Source of the DNA: CG1-02-35-72 sp036170135
GTDB taxonomy: Bacteria > Bacteroidota > Bacteroidia > Flavobacteriales > Flavobacteriaceae
NCBI GenBank assembly: GCA_036170135.1
Contig: JAVHOP010000134.1
Span: 1-27,122, forward strand
Length of the DNA: 27,122 nucleotides
Direction of reading: 5' to 3'
Shown: positions 14,696 to 23,519 of the stretch, one piece after another
Layout of the letters: every line of letters starts with the position of its first letter
Position numbering within the stretch: position 1 is the first letter of the stretch
Notes under the pieces: model-generated
Told to the model about the DNA's origin: nothing
The model's database searches: none
The model's input: the letters and a program-made list of their open reading frames with translations, nothing else
Program-made: the position numbers and the translations under genes

Positions 14696-17317
14696 TTGGA
14701 TACAAATTTTAACAAGCTACATTTTACATTACTTGCTTTTATTTTAGGTTCATTTTTATGTTTTTCACAAATTGAACCTAGAACTAAGGTTTCTAAAATT
14801 CCTTTAAAAAAGAATTCGGCTGTTGTTGTTAACGATTCAATTAAAAAAGACAGCATTGTAAAACCTATTGAATTTCTCGAATCTACTGTTTTTCACAAGG
14901 CTTTAGACTACGAATTAAATGATTATGTAAAAAATACGGCGATGCTTTACAATAAAGCTGAATTGAAATTTGGTGAAATCTCAATTAATGCGGGTATCAT
15001 TACAATAGATTACAAAAATAATCTCGCTTATGCGAAAGGCATTTTAGATTCGGTGGGTGTTTACACACAATTGCCCCAATTTAAACAGGGCAATCAAGAA
15101 TCAAATCAAGATTCGATGCTTTATAATTTTAAAAATAAAAAAGCCATTATTTGGGGTTTAAAAACCGAGCAACAAGGCGTTTATATTAGCGGCATTCAAT
15201 CTAAAAAAGTCAATGATTCAACTCATTATATCAAGCGTGCACAGTTTACGACATCAAATAAACCCAGACCCGATTATTATATTCAAACCAGTAAGGTAAA
15301 AGTTGTTCCTGGTAAAAAAGTTGTCGCCGGCATTAGCAATTTGGTTATTGCTGATGTTCCAACGCCTCTGTTTTTGCCTTTTGCCTATTTTCCAATAACA
15401 AAAGGACGCTCATCTGGTATTCTATTTCCTACTTGGGGACAAAATAGCAATCAGGGCTATTTTCTACAAAATGGCGGTTATTATATGGCTATTAATGATT
15501 ATATAGATTTGGCATTAATAGGTGACATTTATACTAATGGCAGTTGGGGATTTAGAGCCGAATCAAACTATGCAAAACGCTATCGTTATACTGGAAATCT
15601 CAGCACGCGATTTGAAAATTTAATCAACAGCGAGCGCGGGTTTCCTGAATATAGCAAAGCCTCAAATTTTAATATCCGCTGGACACATTCACAAGATACT
15701 CACGCCAGCCCAAATTCAAGATTTTCGGCTTCTGTAAACTTTGGTAGCAGTCAATTTTTTAGACAATCGCTCAATGAGTTTAGTACGCCTTTATTTTTGA
15801 CAAACACATTTAATTCGTCAATCTCTTATCAAAAAAAGTTTGTTGGAACACCATTTAATTTATCTTCATCTATTACTTTACAGCAAAATACCAACACCAA
15901 ATTAATAGATATGTCGTTTCCATCATTGCAATTGAGTATGGATCGTATTTACCCTTTTGCGCCAAAATCTGGAATCAAAAAAAATGCGCTACAAAATTTG
16001 GGACTCACTTATAATTTAAGTTCCGATTATAAAATTAAGACTAAAGATGATGACTTTTTTAAAAAAGCCATGTTTAACAATGCGCGGTCGGGTATTCAGC
16101 ACAATCTCTCAACGAGTACTAATTTAAAACTCTTCAAATATTTTACTGTTTCACCAAGTGCCTCATTTAAAGAAGTTTGGTATTTTGATGCGATAGAAAA
16201 ACACTATGATGAGTCTCGAGCCGTGGTAGTTACCGATACCCTTAGCAGATTTAAATCGTTTAACGAATACAGTACCTCAGTATCATTGAGCACCACTTTA
16301 TACGGTACTTTCAATTTTAAAAAAGGACGCCTTCAAGCGATAAGACACACGCTAACGCCTAATATTTCTTTTAATTATAAACCAGATTTCAGTTTTTATT
16401 ACAAAGATTATCAAGCTAGCGCCGACCCAACCGACATTAGAAAATACAACCCTTATCAAAATGGTATTTATGGCAGTCCATCTGGCGGTTTATCCGAAAG
16501 TATCGGCTTTTCTTTAAATAGTGTTTTAGAAGCCAAAGTTATGCCCAAAGATTCTGCCGATGCTAAAGCAAAAAAAATTAGTATTTTAAATAATCTGACT
16601 TTTCAAACAAGCTACAATATTGCGGCTGATTCTTTAAAATGGAGTCCCGTTTCTATGAATGCTGGCACCCAACTTTTTAATAATAAATTAGGACTTAACT
16701 TAAATGCTATTTTAGACCCCTATGCAATAGACCAAAATGGCAAAGTCTTTAATAAATTTAATATTGAAAATGGCGGAGGCCTATTTAGGTTGACAAGCGC
16801 AGGAATCTCGATGAACTATAATATAACCAGCGACATGTTTTCTAAAGATAAATCTAAAACGACTTCTAATAAGCAACAAAACGATAATTTTTTTGGTTCG
16901 GATATTAATACCACTAATAGCGAAGATGATGTTGCCGATGATAGCAAAACAATTAAAAAAACAGCCGAACTCTATAATTCGGAGATTCCTTGGAAATTTA
17001 GCCTCCGTTATTCTGTAAATTACAGCAATAATATTGGACAGCACGAAATTACTTCTCAATCGGTTCAAATTTCGGGAAGTGTGGATTTAACCCCAAAATT
17101 TTCGGTCGGAATTAATTCGGGGTATGATTTTAAAGAAAAAGGGATTACTTATACCCAACTGCTTTTTTCCCGCGATTTGGATAGTTGGAAACTGACCTTT
17201 AATTGGGTTCCGTTAGGAAATAGAAGTACCTATTATTTTTATATCGGAGTAAAAGCTTCGGTATTTAGCGACTTAAAATGGGATAAACGCCAAGTACCAG
17301 ATAAACGATTATTTTAA
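14696..17317 (+). CDS. lptD: LPS-assembly outer-membrane protein LptD
   Basis: An 873-residue outer-membrane protein that inserts lipopolysaccharide into the outer leaflet. After a signal peptide (about 1-25, LLAFILGSFLCFSQ) comes an OstA/LptA-like beta-jellyroll region (about 90-300, including GKKVVAGISNLVIADVPTPLFLPFAYFPITKGRSSG), then a large barrel rich in aromatic and Ser/Asn strands to the C-terminus. Length and motifs fit the Bacteroidota form. The start is TTG at 14696. Upstream codons in frame contain no ATG or GTG before a stop at 14654, and the TTG lies directly before the signal peptide. It is divergent from the amidase gene and followed by ridA 67 bases on. In the full machine it would pair with an LptE-like lipoprotein encoded elsewhere. 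Confidence 0.93.
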   Translation: MDTNFNKLHFTLLAFILGSFLCFSQIEPRTKVSKIPLKKNSAVVVNDSIKKDSIVKPIEFLESTVFHKALDYELNDYVKNTAMLYNKAELKFGEISINAGIITIDYKNNLAYAKGILDSVGVYTQLPQFKQGNQESNQDSMLYNFKNKKAIIWGLKTEQQGVYISGIQSKKVNDSTHYIKRAQFTTSNKPRPDYYIQTSKVKVVPGKKVVAGISNLVIADVPTPLFLPFAYFPITKGRSSGILFPTWGQNSNQGYFLQNGGYYMAINDYIDLALIGDIYTNGSWGFRAESNYAKRYRYTGNLSTRFENLINSERGFPEYSKASNFNIRWTHSQDTHASPNSRFSASVNFGSSQFFRQSLNEFSTPLFLTNTFNSSISYQKKFVGTPFNLSSSITLQQNTNTKLIDMSFPSLQLSMDRIYPFAPKSGIKKNALQNLGLTYNLSSDYKIKTKDDDFFKKAMFNNARSGIQHNLSTSTNLKLFKYFTVSPSASFKEVWYFDAIEKHYDESRAVVVTDTLSRFKSFNEYSTSVSLSTTLYGTFNFKKGRLQAIRHTLTPNISFNYKPDFSFYYKDYQASADPTDIRKYNPYQNGIYGSPSGGLSESIGFSLNSVLEAKVMPKDSADAKAKKISILNNLTFQTSYNIAADSLKWSPVSMNAGTQLFNNKLGLNLNAILDPYAIDQNGKVFNKFNIENGGGLFRLTSAGISMNYNITSDMFSKDKSKTTSNKQQNDNFFGSDINTTNSEDDVADDSKTIKKTAELYNSEIPWKFSLRYSVNYSNNIGQHEITSQSVQISGSVDLTPKFSVGINSGYDFKEKGITYTQLLFSRDLDSWKLTFNWVPLGNRSTYYFYIGVKASVFSDLKWDKRQVPDKRLF

Positions 17318-17384
17318 AAGCTGGTAACTCCTGAATGGAAAATTTAAATTGACTATAAAACTAACACGCTAACAGATAAGTAAA

Positions 17385-17765
17385 ATGAAAAAAATTATCA
17401 AAACCAATCTTGCTCCTGCACCTATCGGACCATATAACCAGGCAGTTTTATGTAACAATATGTTATTTATATCAGGTCAAATTGCTTTTAATAGCGCTAC
17501 TCAAGTTCTTGAAACCGGCAACATCAAACAGGAAACAAATTTAGTAATGCAAAATTTAAAAGCTATTCTAACCGAAGCTAAACTCACTTTTGATCATGTT
17601 GTCAAGACCACCATTTTTATAAAAAATATGAATGATTTTGCCTTGATAAATGAAGTTTATGGTTCTTATTTTAATGCTGAAACAGCCCCGGCAAGAGAAA
17701 CAGTTGAAGTGGCGCGATTGCCAAAAGATGTGAATGTAGAAATTTCGATGATTGCCTCGGTTTAA
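17385..17765 (+). CDS. ridA: RidA family reactive enamine/imine deaminase
   Basis: A 126-residue cytosolic protein of the RidA/YjgF family, which hydrolyses reactive 2-aminoacrylate and related enamines made by PLP enzymes and forms trimers. The sequence has the family N-terminus APAPIGPYNQAV, the LFISGQIA strand, and the active-site arginine R104 in TAPARETVEV, with a late glutamate E119 in NVEISMIA. Arg at that position distinguishes deaminating RidA-type members. It follows lptD in the same direction and converges on mgsA, with only 5 bases between the two stop codons and no evident terminator there. Confidence 0.95.
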   Translation: MKKIIKTNLAPAPIGPYNQAVLCNNMLFISGQIAFNSATQVLETGNIKQETNLVMQNLKAILTEAKLTFDHVVKTTIFIKNMNDFALINEVYGSYFNAETAPARETVEVARLPKDVNVEISMIASV

Positions 17766-17770
17766 GCTTT

Positions 17771-18133
17771 TTACAATCCCTTCATCAACAGTTCTGCAGT
17801 TGCTGGATTTGTAGCGAGCGGTATGTTATGAACATCGCATAATCTCATGAGCATGGTAATATCTGGTTCGTGCGGATGTTTTTCGAGCGGATCTCTAAAA
17901 AACAAAACCATATCAATTTTTCCTTCGGCAACACCTGCTGCAATTTGAGCATCACCACCATAAGGCCCTGATAGGTATTTTTTAACAGATAAGCCTGCTT
18001 TTTCAACTCTAGACCCAGTAGTTCCGGTAGCAACCAATTCTATATGCTTGCTGTTTAAAATATGTTTTTGCTCTTGTAAAAATTGAACCATATCGGCTTT
18101 TTTACCATCGTGCGCAATAATAGCAATTTTCAT
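17771..18133 (-). CDS. mgsA: methylglyoxal synthase
   Basis: A 120-residue enzyme converting dihydroxyacetone phosphate to methylglyoxal plus phosphate, a bypass of lower glycolysis under phosphate limitation. Visible family residues are H8 (IAHDGKK), the phosphate-binding GTTG at 37-40, SGPYGGDAQIAAG with the catalytic base D61, FFRDPLEKHPHEPD, and the C-terminal LATNPATAEL. Length is slightly short of the 150-residue E. coli enzyme but normal for this phylum. It starts one base after the stop of the N-acetylglucosamine kinase-like gene, so the two are translationally close and cotranscribed. Confidence 0.95.
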   Translation of the reverse strand: MKIAIIAHDGKKADMVQFLQEQKHILNSKHIELVATGTTGSRVEKAGLSVKKYLSGPYGGDAQIAAGVAEGKIDMVLFFRDPLEKHPHEPDITMLMRLCDVHNIPLATNPATAELLMKGL

Positions 18134-18134
18134 T

Positions 18135-18983
18135 TTAGGTTAATATAATATGTTTTTCTACAAAGCCCCTTATAGGATGTCTTTGAATTACTCCCAAAGT
18201 TAAACCATTTTCTTGTAATGTCGCTCTAATTTCAGCTTCTAAAAAATGCGCAATCGAACCTACGAAATTTATTGGTACCCGATGCGCATTTTCAAATTGA
18301 AGAATTTGATTATCAATAAATAATTGCAATCCTTCTTTAATAATTTTCTGACAGAATGGATGTTTTTTTTGGTCGATAATAAAATGTCCTAAGTCGGCTA
18401 AATAGGTATTCGGGTTTGTTTTTCGATAGAGGTTTTCTTTAATAAAATCGGCGTCAAGATTATAATTTTTTGCAAATTCTTGAGCTAATTCGGTTGGCAT
18501 CTGATTAAAATAATAAGCTTTTAACAATTGTTTTCCAAAATAATTACCACTGGCATCATCCATAATAATATAGCCTAAGGACACTATTTTTTGATGAATT
18601 TTTTCTCCGTCAAAGTAAGAACAATTAGAGCCTGTTCCTAAAATGCAAACAATTGCAGGGTCTTTATCTGTTGTAGCCATAATAGCTACTTCAGTATCTT
18701 CTTTAATAATAACTTTTGCATTCATAAAAATTGACTGTAAAACCTCGGCAATAATAACTCTGGGCTTCGGGGTGCCACAACCCGCTCCAAAAAAATGCAA
18801 AGTCTTAATTTTATCGCTTTGGTCAATCAATTCCTTATTTGATAGAACACGACTTAACAAAACATTTCTTGGAAAGACCGCCGGGTTTAATCCTTCGGTA
18901 GTTGTTTCGATTACTTTTTCACCTTTATCTGTCAATAATAACCAACTGGTTTTTGTTGAACCGCTATCTGCAACAATTATCAT
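18135..18983 (-). CDS. BadF/BadG/BcrA-type ATPase, N-acetylglucosamine kinase-like
   Basis: A 282-residue sugar-kinase/ASKHA-fold protein. The N-terminal DSGSTKTSWLL is the phosphate-1 loop of the BadF/N-acetylglucosamine kinase group. A second nucleotide-binding stretch, CILGTGSNCSYF, falls in the middle, followed by DDASGNYFGKQLL and a late VGSIAHFL. Bacteroidota members of this type are usually labelled N-acetylglucosamine kinases acting in amino-sugar or peptidoglycan recycling, but substrate specificity cannot be read from the sequence. It overlaps no other gene and is one base from mgsA, linking amino-sugar phosphorylation with control of triose-phosphate overflow. A TAnnTTTG-type element (TATATTTG, 19007-19000) is 16 bases upstream of the ATG. 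Confidence 0.88.
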   Translation of the reverse strand: MIIVADSGSTKTSWLLLTDKGEKVIETTTEGLNPAVFPRNVLLSRVLSNKELIDQSDKIKTLHFFGAGCGTPKPRVIIAEVLQSIFMNAKVIIKEDTEVAIMATTDKDPAIVCILGTGSNCSYFDGEKIHQKIVSLGYIIMDDASGNYFGKQLLKAYYFNQMPTELAQEFAKNYNLDADFIKENLYRKTNPNTYLADLGHFIIDQKKHPFCQKIIKEGLQLFIDNQILQFENAHRVPINFVGSIAHFLEAEIRATLQENGLTLGVIQRHPIRGFVEKHIILT

Positions 18984-19130
18984 AATAAATATTTTGATTC
19001 AAATATAACGAATTGAGGCATGTAAATTTTAATAGCCTCCTATTTTTAACTAAATCGGTTTCTTAACTTAAAACTTTTATGTATAATTTTTATTTACAAT
19101 TACTTAACCGAAAATTAATTTTAAATTACC

Positions 19131-21221
19131 CTAACTAATATTTGCCCAAAGGTTATTGTATTTAATTTTATCGGCTAAAACAGCTTTAATAAATTTATTT
19201 TCAGGGCTTAGTAAATCGGGGTCGGTTTTCAAGAGTTCTATGGCACTCACTCTTGCCAATTTTAACAACTCAGAATCTTTTACCAAATCGGCAATTTTAA
19301 GATTTAAGACTCCACTTTGTTGCGTTCCTAATAAGTTCCCGGGACCGCGTAGTTTTAAATCGACTTCTGCAATTTTAAACCCGTCATTGCTATTTACCAT
19401 GGTTTCTAAACGGACTTTTGCTTCATCAGATAGTTTATTTCCACTCATTAAAATGCAAAAACTTTGGTTGTTGCCACGTCCAACGCGCCCGCGCAGCTGA
19501 TGTAATTGCGATAAGCCAAAACGCTCGGCACTTTCTATAACCATCACGCTGGCATTTGGCACATCAACGCCGACTTCTATAACGGTTGTGGCAACCATAA
19601 TTTGAGTTTCGCCTTTTACAAATCGTTGCATTTCATAATCTTTAGCTTCGGGCTTCATCTTGCCGTGTAGAATGCTTATCTGATACTCTGGCATTTTAAA
19701 ATATCTCGAAATACTTTCGTAACCATCCATCAAATCTTTATAATCCATTTGTTCTGATTCTTGAATGAGTGGATATACAATATAAACCTGATGTCCTTTG
19801 GCAATTTCTTCCTTTAAAAATTTAAAGACTTTTAATCGGTTGCTGTCAAATCGATGTCCAGTAACAATTTCTTTTCTGCCTGGAGGCAATTCGTCTATTA
19901 CCGAGATATCTAAATCGCCATAAACACTCATCGCCAAGGTACGCGGAATTGGTGTTGCCGTCATAACCAAGATATGAGGTGGCAATTTATTTTTTAGCCA
20001 CATTTTAGAACGCTGTTCAACGCCAAAACGATGTTGTTCATCAATAATAGCTAGTCCAATATTTTTAAATATCACTTTATCTTCGATTACAGCGTGTGTT
20101 CCTATTAAAATATTAAGACTGCCAGAAGCTAAATCGGCAAACATTTGTCGGCGTTCTTTGGGTTTTGTAGCGCCTGTGAGCAGGGCAATTTTTATTGGCA
20201 ATGCTTCTAACAATTTTGTTACAGCACTAAAATGCTGTTTTGCCAAAATTTCGGTAGGTGCTATAAATGCAGTTTGAAAACCATTGTCAATAGCTAACAA
20301 AATACATAAAACAGCTACGATTGTTTTACCTGAGCCAACATCTCCTTGCAATAACCGATTCATTTGTGCACCTGTTGCCATATCATTTCTTATTTCTTTG
20401 ACAACCTTTTTTTGAGCATTAGTGAGCTGAAATGGCAGATGTTGGTTAAAAAAATTATTAAAATTTGTGCCTACGCTATCAAAGACAAAACCTTTGAGCT
20501 TTTTCTTACGATTGATTTTTTGCTGGAGCATTTTAAGTTGCATAAAAAAGAACTCTTCAAATTTTAATCGGTATTGCGCTTTGGCTAACATTTCTTGACT
20601 TCTGGGAAAGTGTATATTTAATAGGGCTTCTTTTTTAGAAATTAAATTTAAATTGGATATTAATTCAGCCGAAAGGCTTTCTTTTATTAAAATGGCATCA
20701 ACAAATAATTGCTTTATCAATTTTATAAAAGTCCGATTGTTTAAACCTTTTGCCAAAAGTTTTTCTGAAGAAGAATATATGGGCTGCATTTTGGGTTGAA
20801 TTCCCTTTTCAAATTCGGTTAGTAATTCTAAATCGGGGTGTGGCATACTTGGCACGCCATTAAACCAATTTAATTTACCAAATGCCACATAGGAAACATT
20901 TGTTTTAAGATTGGTTTTTATCCATCTGGCACCTTTAAACCAAACCAGATCCATAACTTGCAATCCATCAGTAAATTGAGCTAATAACCGACTTCCTTTG
21001 ACTTGTTCGATCAAATTAATTGAAATAATTTTTCCAATAATTTGGACTTCAGAAGTGTTTTGTTGTAGCTGATTAATTTTATAAAATTGAGACCTATCAA
21101 TATACCTAAAAGGAAAAAATTCTAATAAATCAGCATAGGTATTGATATGCAATTCCGATTGCAGTATGTTGGCTTTAATAGGACCTACGCCTTTAAGATA
21201 GGCAATTGGTGTATTAATCAT
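19131..21221 (-). CDS. recG: ATP-dependent DNA helicase RecG
   Basis: A 696-residue RecG, which remodels stalled forks and branch-migrates Holliday junctions. The N-terminal wedge/OB-type domain covers about 1-240. Superfamily 2 helicase motifs follow: Walker A GDVGSGKT at 293-300, motif Ib APTEILA, DEQH at 394-397, TATPIPRTLA as motif III, then IVYPLI, TTVIEVGVDVPNA and QLRGRVGRG as motifs IV-VI. The C-terminal RecG-specific segment, LRGPGNLLGTQQSG, is present. It is divergent from the fimbria-like operon with a 450-base space, and 147 bases with no clear terminator separate it from the kinase gene downstream. Confidence 0.97.
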   Translation of the reverse strand: MINTPIAYLKGVGPIKANILQSELHINTYADLLEFFPFRYIDRSQFYKINQLQQNTSEVQIIGKIISINLIEQVKGSRLLAQFTDGLQVMDLVWFKGARWIKTNLKTNVSYVAFGKLNWFNGVPSMPHPDLELLTEFEKGIQPKMQPIYSSSEKLLAKGLNNRTFIKLIKQLFVDAILIKESLSAELISNLNLISKKEALLNIHFPRSQEMLAKAQYRLKFEEFFFMQLKMLQQKINRKKKLKGFVFDSVGTNFNNFFNQHLPFQLTNAQKKVVKEIRNDMATGAQMNRLLQGDVGSGKTIVAVLCILLAIDNGFQTAFIAPTEILAKQHFSAVTKLLEALPIKIALLTGATKPKERRQMFADLASGSLNILIGTHAVIEDKVIFKNIGLAIIDEQHRFGVEQRSKMWLKNKLPPHILVMTATPIPRTLAMSVYGDLDISVIDELPPGRKEIVTGHRFDSNRLKVFKFLKEEIAKGHQVYIVYPLIQESEQMDYKDLMDGYESISRYFKMPEYQISILHGKMKPEAKDYEMQRFVKGETQIMVATTVIEVGVDVPNASVMVIESAERFGLSQLHQLRGRVGRGNNQSFCILMSGNKLSDEAKVRLETMVNSNDGFKIAEVDLKLRGPGNLLGTQQSGVLNLKIADLVKDSELLKLARVSAIELLKTDPDLLSPENKFIKAVLADKIKYNNLWANIS

Positions 21222-21468
21222 GGAAAATTTAAATAGATGCTACGAAGATACGACTTTAGGGCATTTGTCAAAAAATCGGCGTTTAAAATCCTTTTTAAAT
21301 ATTTTTAGCAACCAAAAAATCGTATTTCAAACTCTTTTATTTCTAAAAATAGAAAAGTAAAAATATCAAAAATGATAATTATTTAGTGTTATAACTCTTT
21401 CTCTCACCTATTTATTCCTAAAAATGAAGCTGGTAGTGTATTTTAAACACTTCTAAGAGTGCCTAAAA

Positions 21469-21489
21469 AAGTATGGGAAACCCGTACTT
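21469..21489 (+). repeat. dyad upstream of fimbria-like operon
   Basis: AAGTATGGG (21469-21477) and CCCGTACTT (21481-21489) pair across a 3-base AAA centre, nine pairs with one G-T. An overlapping alternative pairs AAACCC (21478-21483) with GGGTTT (21497-21502), followed by a T-rich tract. It could be a regulator binding site or, in RNA, two mutually exclusive hairpins of an attenuator. Confidence 0.5.
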
Positions 21490-21606
21490 ATTTTATGGGT
21501 TTTTATTTTTTTATATTGTAAAATATTATTTTTTTTGTATAAAAATCAGTTAATCAATTAAAAATCAAAATAGACCCTAATTGTTTTATTTATTAATGTT
21601 ATTTTT

Positions 21607-21636
21607 TTGGTATTTTAAATATATGCTGTACATTGC
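21607..21636 (+). promoter_or_regulatory. candidate promoter of fimbria-like operon (TTG-N19-TACATTGC)
   Basis: TTG at 21607-21609 and TACATTGC at 21629-21636 are separated by 19 bases, the preferred spacing for Bacteroidota -33/-7 promoters. The -7 element matches TAnnTT but not the final TG. It predicts a leader of about 30 bases before the ATG at 21672. Confidence 0.4.
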
Positions 21637-21671
21637 AACGTAATATATAACCTTATATATATATTAAAATT

Positions 21672-22610
21672 ATGAAAACCCCCCGAAAAACTGCTAGTGT
21701 AGCTGGTAGTACTGTATGTTGTAAATTAGAATTTACAAGTCACCGTTTAAAAAGAATATTTTTTACGCTTTTATTGAGTGTTGTTCTTTCCGCATACACT
21801 TTTGGGCAGAAAATTCAAACGGTTGGCGTAAATACAAATGCCAAAGAAACCAGCACCAAAGGTGTTTCTATATCGCCTGCTCATTTTAATTTGAGTTTGA
21901 ACCCCGGCGACACCAAAACCTATAAAATTAATGTCGATAACACAACCAATTTTAAAAAACAATTTGAGGTTAATGTTTATGATTTTAATATGAATGGCAA
22001 AGGTAAAAGTAATTTTATGGCTGCAGGCGAAGGCAAATATTCTTTGTCAAAATGGCTAAATATCTCACCTACATTTATAGAATTAAAGCCAAGAGAAAAA
22101 AAGGAAATCGCATTTTCTATTACGGTTCCAACTTCAGATGATGGGTTTAAATCGGCATGGAGTATCATTATGGTAGAAGAACAAAAGCCTCGTGTTAAGC
22201 TAGATGATAACCAAAATAAAAACAATACGATTGCACTTGGCATTGTGCCAACTTTCGCTTTTGGTGTATTTATATATCAAAATCCGCCTAATGTTTCGGT
22301 TAATGGCATTGAAATAACTAATTTTTCATTTGACAATACCAGTCAAAAAAAATCAATTTTTATAGAAGCACAAAACAAAGGTAATGGCATTGCTTATTGT
22401 ACTTCTTATATTGATTTGACAAATATTGATACCGGTTTACAACAACGTTTAAAAGTAAAACGATTTACAATTTTGCCTGATTTAATTAGAACTTTTGTAT
22501 TTGAGTTACCTGAAAAAATGCCTCGAGGTAACTATTTGGCTGTTGGTGTTTTAGATTATGGAAGCTCAGAAGAAATACAAGCGGCAAAATTAGAATTTAA
22601 ACTAGAATAA
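21672..22610 (+). CDS. periplasmic two-domain Ig-like protein, PapD chaperone / WxL-interacting-like
   Basis: A 312-residue exported protein. The signal peptide is long (about 46 residues, with a 28-residue basic n-region before LLLSVVLSAYTFGQ). No other start codon fits closer. The first beta-sandwich (about 64-155) has the pattern ISPAHFNLSLNPGDTKTYKI...NISPTFIELKPREKKEIAFSI, seen in PapD-type fimbrial chaperones and in the N-terminal domain of WxL-interacting (DUF916-like) proteins. A second Ig-like domain covers about 205-312. It is first of four plus-strand genes encoding secreted or outer-membrane products, so a chaperone or assembly role for the two subunits that follow is inferred. 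The signature basic residues of PapD's subunit-binding cleft could not be assigned. Alternatively it may be a structural or peptidoglycan-binding component. Confidence 0.72.
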   Translation: MKTPRKTASVAGSTVCCKLEFTSHRLKRIFFTLLLSVVLSAYTFGQKIQTVGVNTNAKETSTKGVSISPAHFNLSLNPGDTKTYKINVDNTTNFKKQFEVNVYDFNMNGKGKSNFMAAGEGKYSLSKWLNISPTFIELKPREKKEIAFSITVPTSDDGFKSAWSIIMVEEQKPRVKLDDNQNKNNTIALGIVPTFAFGVFIYQNPPNVSVNGIEITNFSFDNTSQKKSIFIEAQNKGNGIAYCTSYIDLTNIDTGLQQRLKVKRFTILPDLIRTFVFELPEKMPRGNYLAVGVLDYGSSEEIQAAKLEFKLE

Positions 22611-22659
22611 AAATTTTGAATATGCATATTATTATCAATCTTAACCCCCTTTTATTATT

Positions 22660-23436
22660 ATGAAGAAAATTTCTTATGTAGTAGCAGCCTTACTAATATT
22701 TGGCGCTACGAGTGTAAAAGCTCAATTAATTGACGAGAAAGACGTCACAGTAACAATGGACTTGCAACCGGTGTTGCAATTAGACATGACAACTCCAGAT
22801 CAAATCGAATTTGTATTCGATAACATCAACGAGTATTATGCAGGTATAACCCATTATGGTGCAACTATTTTAAAAGTTAGTTCAACCGTTAGTTGGGATT
22901 TATATGCTGTAGGTAGATCATCTGGCACTAATGGTGCTGGTTTTTGGGATCAACAAATTGATTATGGTAGCGGTAACAATACCAATGCTATCCCTAATTT
23001 ACCTTTAAGTTTATTAGAATTAAAACAATCACAACCTAACAACGGCGATGGTGCTTCAACTGGAACTTATTCAGATTATAGCGCTGCATTTTCGCCAGCC
23101 GGAACAGCAAGTGGTCAAAATAGTTTATATGTTAATGCAGGCACAAATACCCCTCCTACTTTAGCAGATAAATATATTGGCGGTCATGCTGGTGTTACAG
23201 GCACTGGTGATTTTTTACCTGGTGGTAGTTATTTAACACAAACTGGCACAACTTCTAATTATTATTATTCAATAGATTATAGAATATTACCTGGTTTACC
23301 TGCAATTTTTCCAAATGCTTTCTCAGCTGATGGCGCAACTGCACAAGACATCGTTACCGCTAATGCTGCTGGAAAATATGCCGAGCCAGGCGTTTATACT
23401 ATGTATGTTCAATACATTTTATTAGAAGACCAATAA
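22660..23436 (+). CDS. secreted fimbrial-subunit-like protein (probable major subunit)
   Basis: A 258-residue protein with a clean signal peptide (MKKISYVVAALLIFGATSVKA, cut near 21/22). The mature part is Gly/Asn/Thr/Tyr-rich, has no cysteine, and is predicted to be beta. Residues 53-72 (FDxxxxYxxGITxxGAxxLK), SWDL at 78-81, IDYRILP at 205-211 and the last 16 residues, PGVYTMYVQYILLEDQ, all have direct counterparts in the next gene. The alternating hydrophobic C-terminal strand starting at PG resembles the final strand of chaperone-usher pilins (compare SCPU/CsuA-type PGTYTDTV patterns). A strong hairpin with a T-run follows its stop codon, which would raise its dose relative to downstream genes, as expected of a major subunit. 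Function is inferred from context. I recognise no named family. Confidence 0.72.
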   Translation: MKKISYVVAALLIFGATSVKAQLIDEKDVTVTMDLQPVLQLDMTTPDQIEFVFDNINEYYAGITHYGATILKVSSTVSWDLYAVGRSSGTNGAGFWDQQIDYGSGNNTNAIPNLPLSLLELKQSQPNNGDGASTGTYSDYSAAFSPAGTASGQNSLYVNAGTNTPPTLADKYIGGHAGVTGTGDFLPGGSYLTQTGTTSNYYYSIDYRILPGLPAIFPNAFSADGATAQDIVTANAAGKYAEPGVYTMYVQYILLEDQ

Positions 23437-23468
23437 AAATAATAAATTAAATAATTTGCATATTTATT

Positions 23469-23505
23469 AAAGGATGTAACTGCAAATGCTAGTTACATCC
23501 TTTTT
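23469..23505 (+). terminator. strong intra-operon terminator/attenuator after first subunit gene
   Basis: Perfect 13-bp stem: AAAGGATGTAACT (23469-23481) and AGTTACATCCTTT (23491-23503), a 9-base loop, and a T-run at 23501-23505. It begins 33 bases after the subunit stop and ends 15 bases before the next ATG (23520). Partial termination would give excess mRNA for the first subunit, and the stem could also protect the upstream mRNA from 3' decay. Confidence 0.85.
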
Positions 23506-23519
23506 ACAATAAAAATATC

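Larger units (their letters stand above)
21222..21671. other. 450-base divergent intergenic region, no convincing gene
   Basis: Very AT-rich region between recG (-) and the fimbria-like operon (+). It contains an imperfect dyad (21469-21489), a second AACCC/GGGTT pairing followed by T-tracts to 21511, and a candidate promoter (21607-21636). A 10-codon frame starting ATGAAGCTGGTA (21424-21456) precedes the hairpins, but there is nothing to show it is translated. Confidence 0.7.

Noticed and set aside
14662..14856. 64-residue minus-strand frame over the lptD start
   Set aside because: Antisense to the lptD signal-peptide region with no independent support. Treated as a shadow.
19015..19039. 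GAGGC/GCCTC inverted repeat downstream of recG as a terminator
   Set aside because: Only 5 bp with a 15-base loop and no T-run on the minus strand after it.
21424..21456. 10-codon frame as a definite leader peptide gene
   Set aside because: Too short to judge, no promoter identified upstream, and such frames are common by chance. Kept only as part of a finding.
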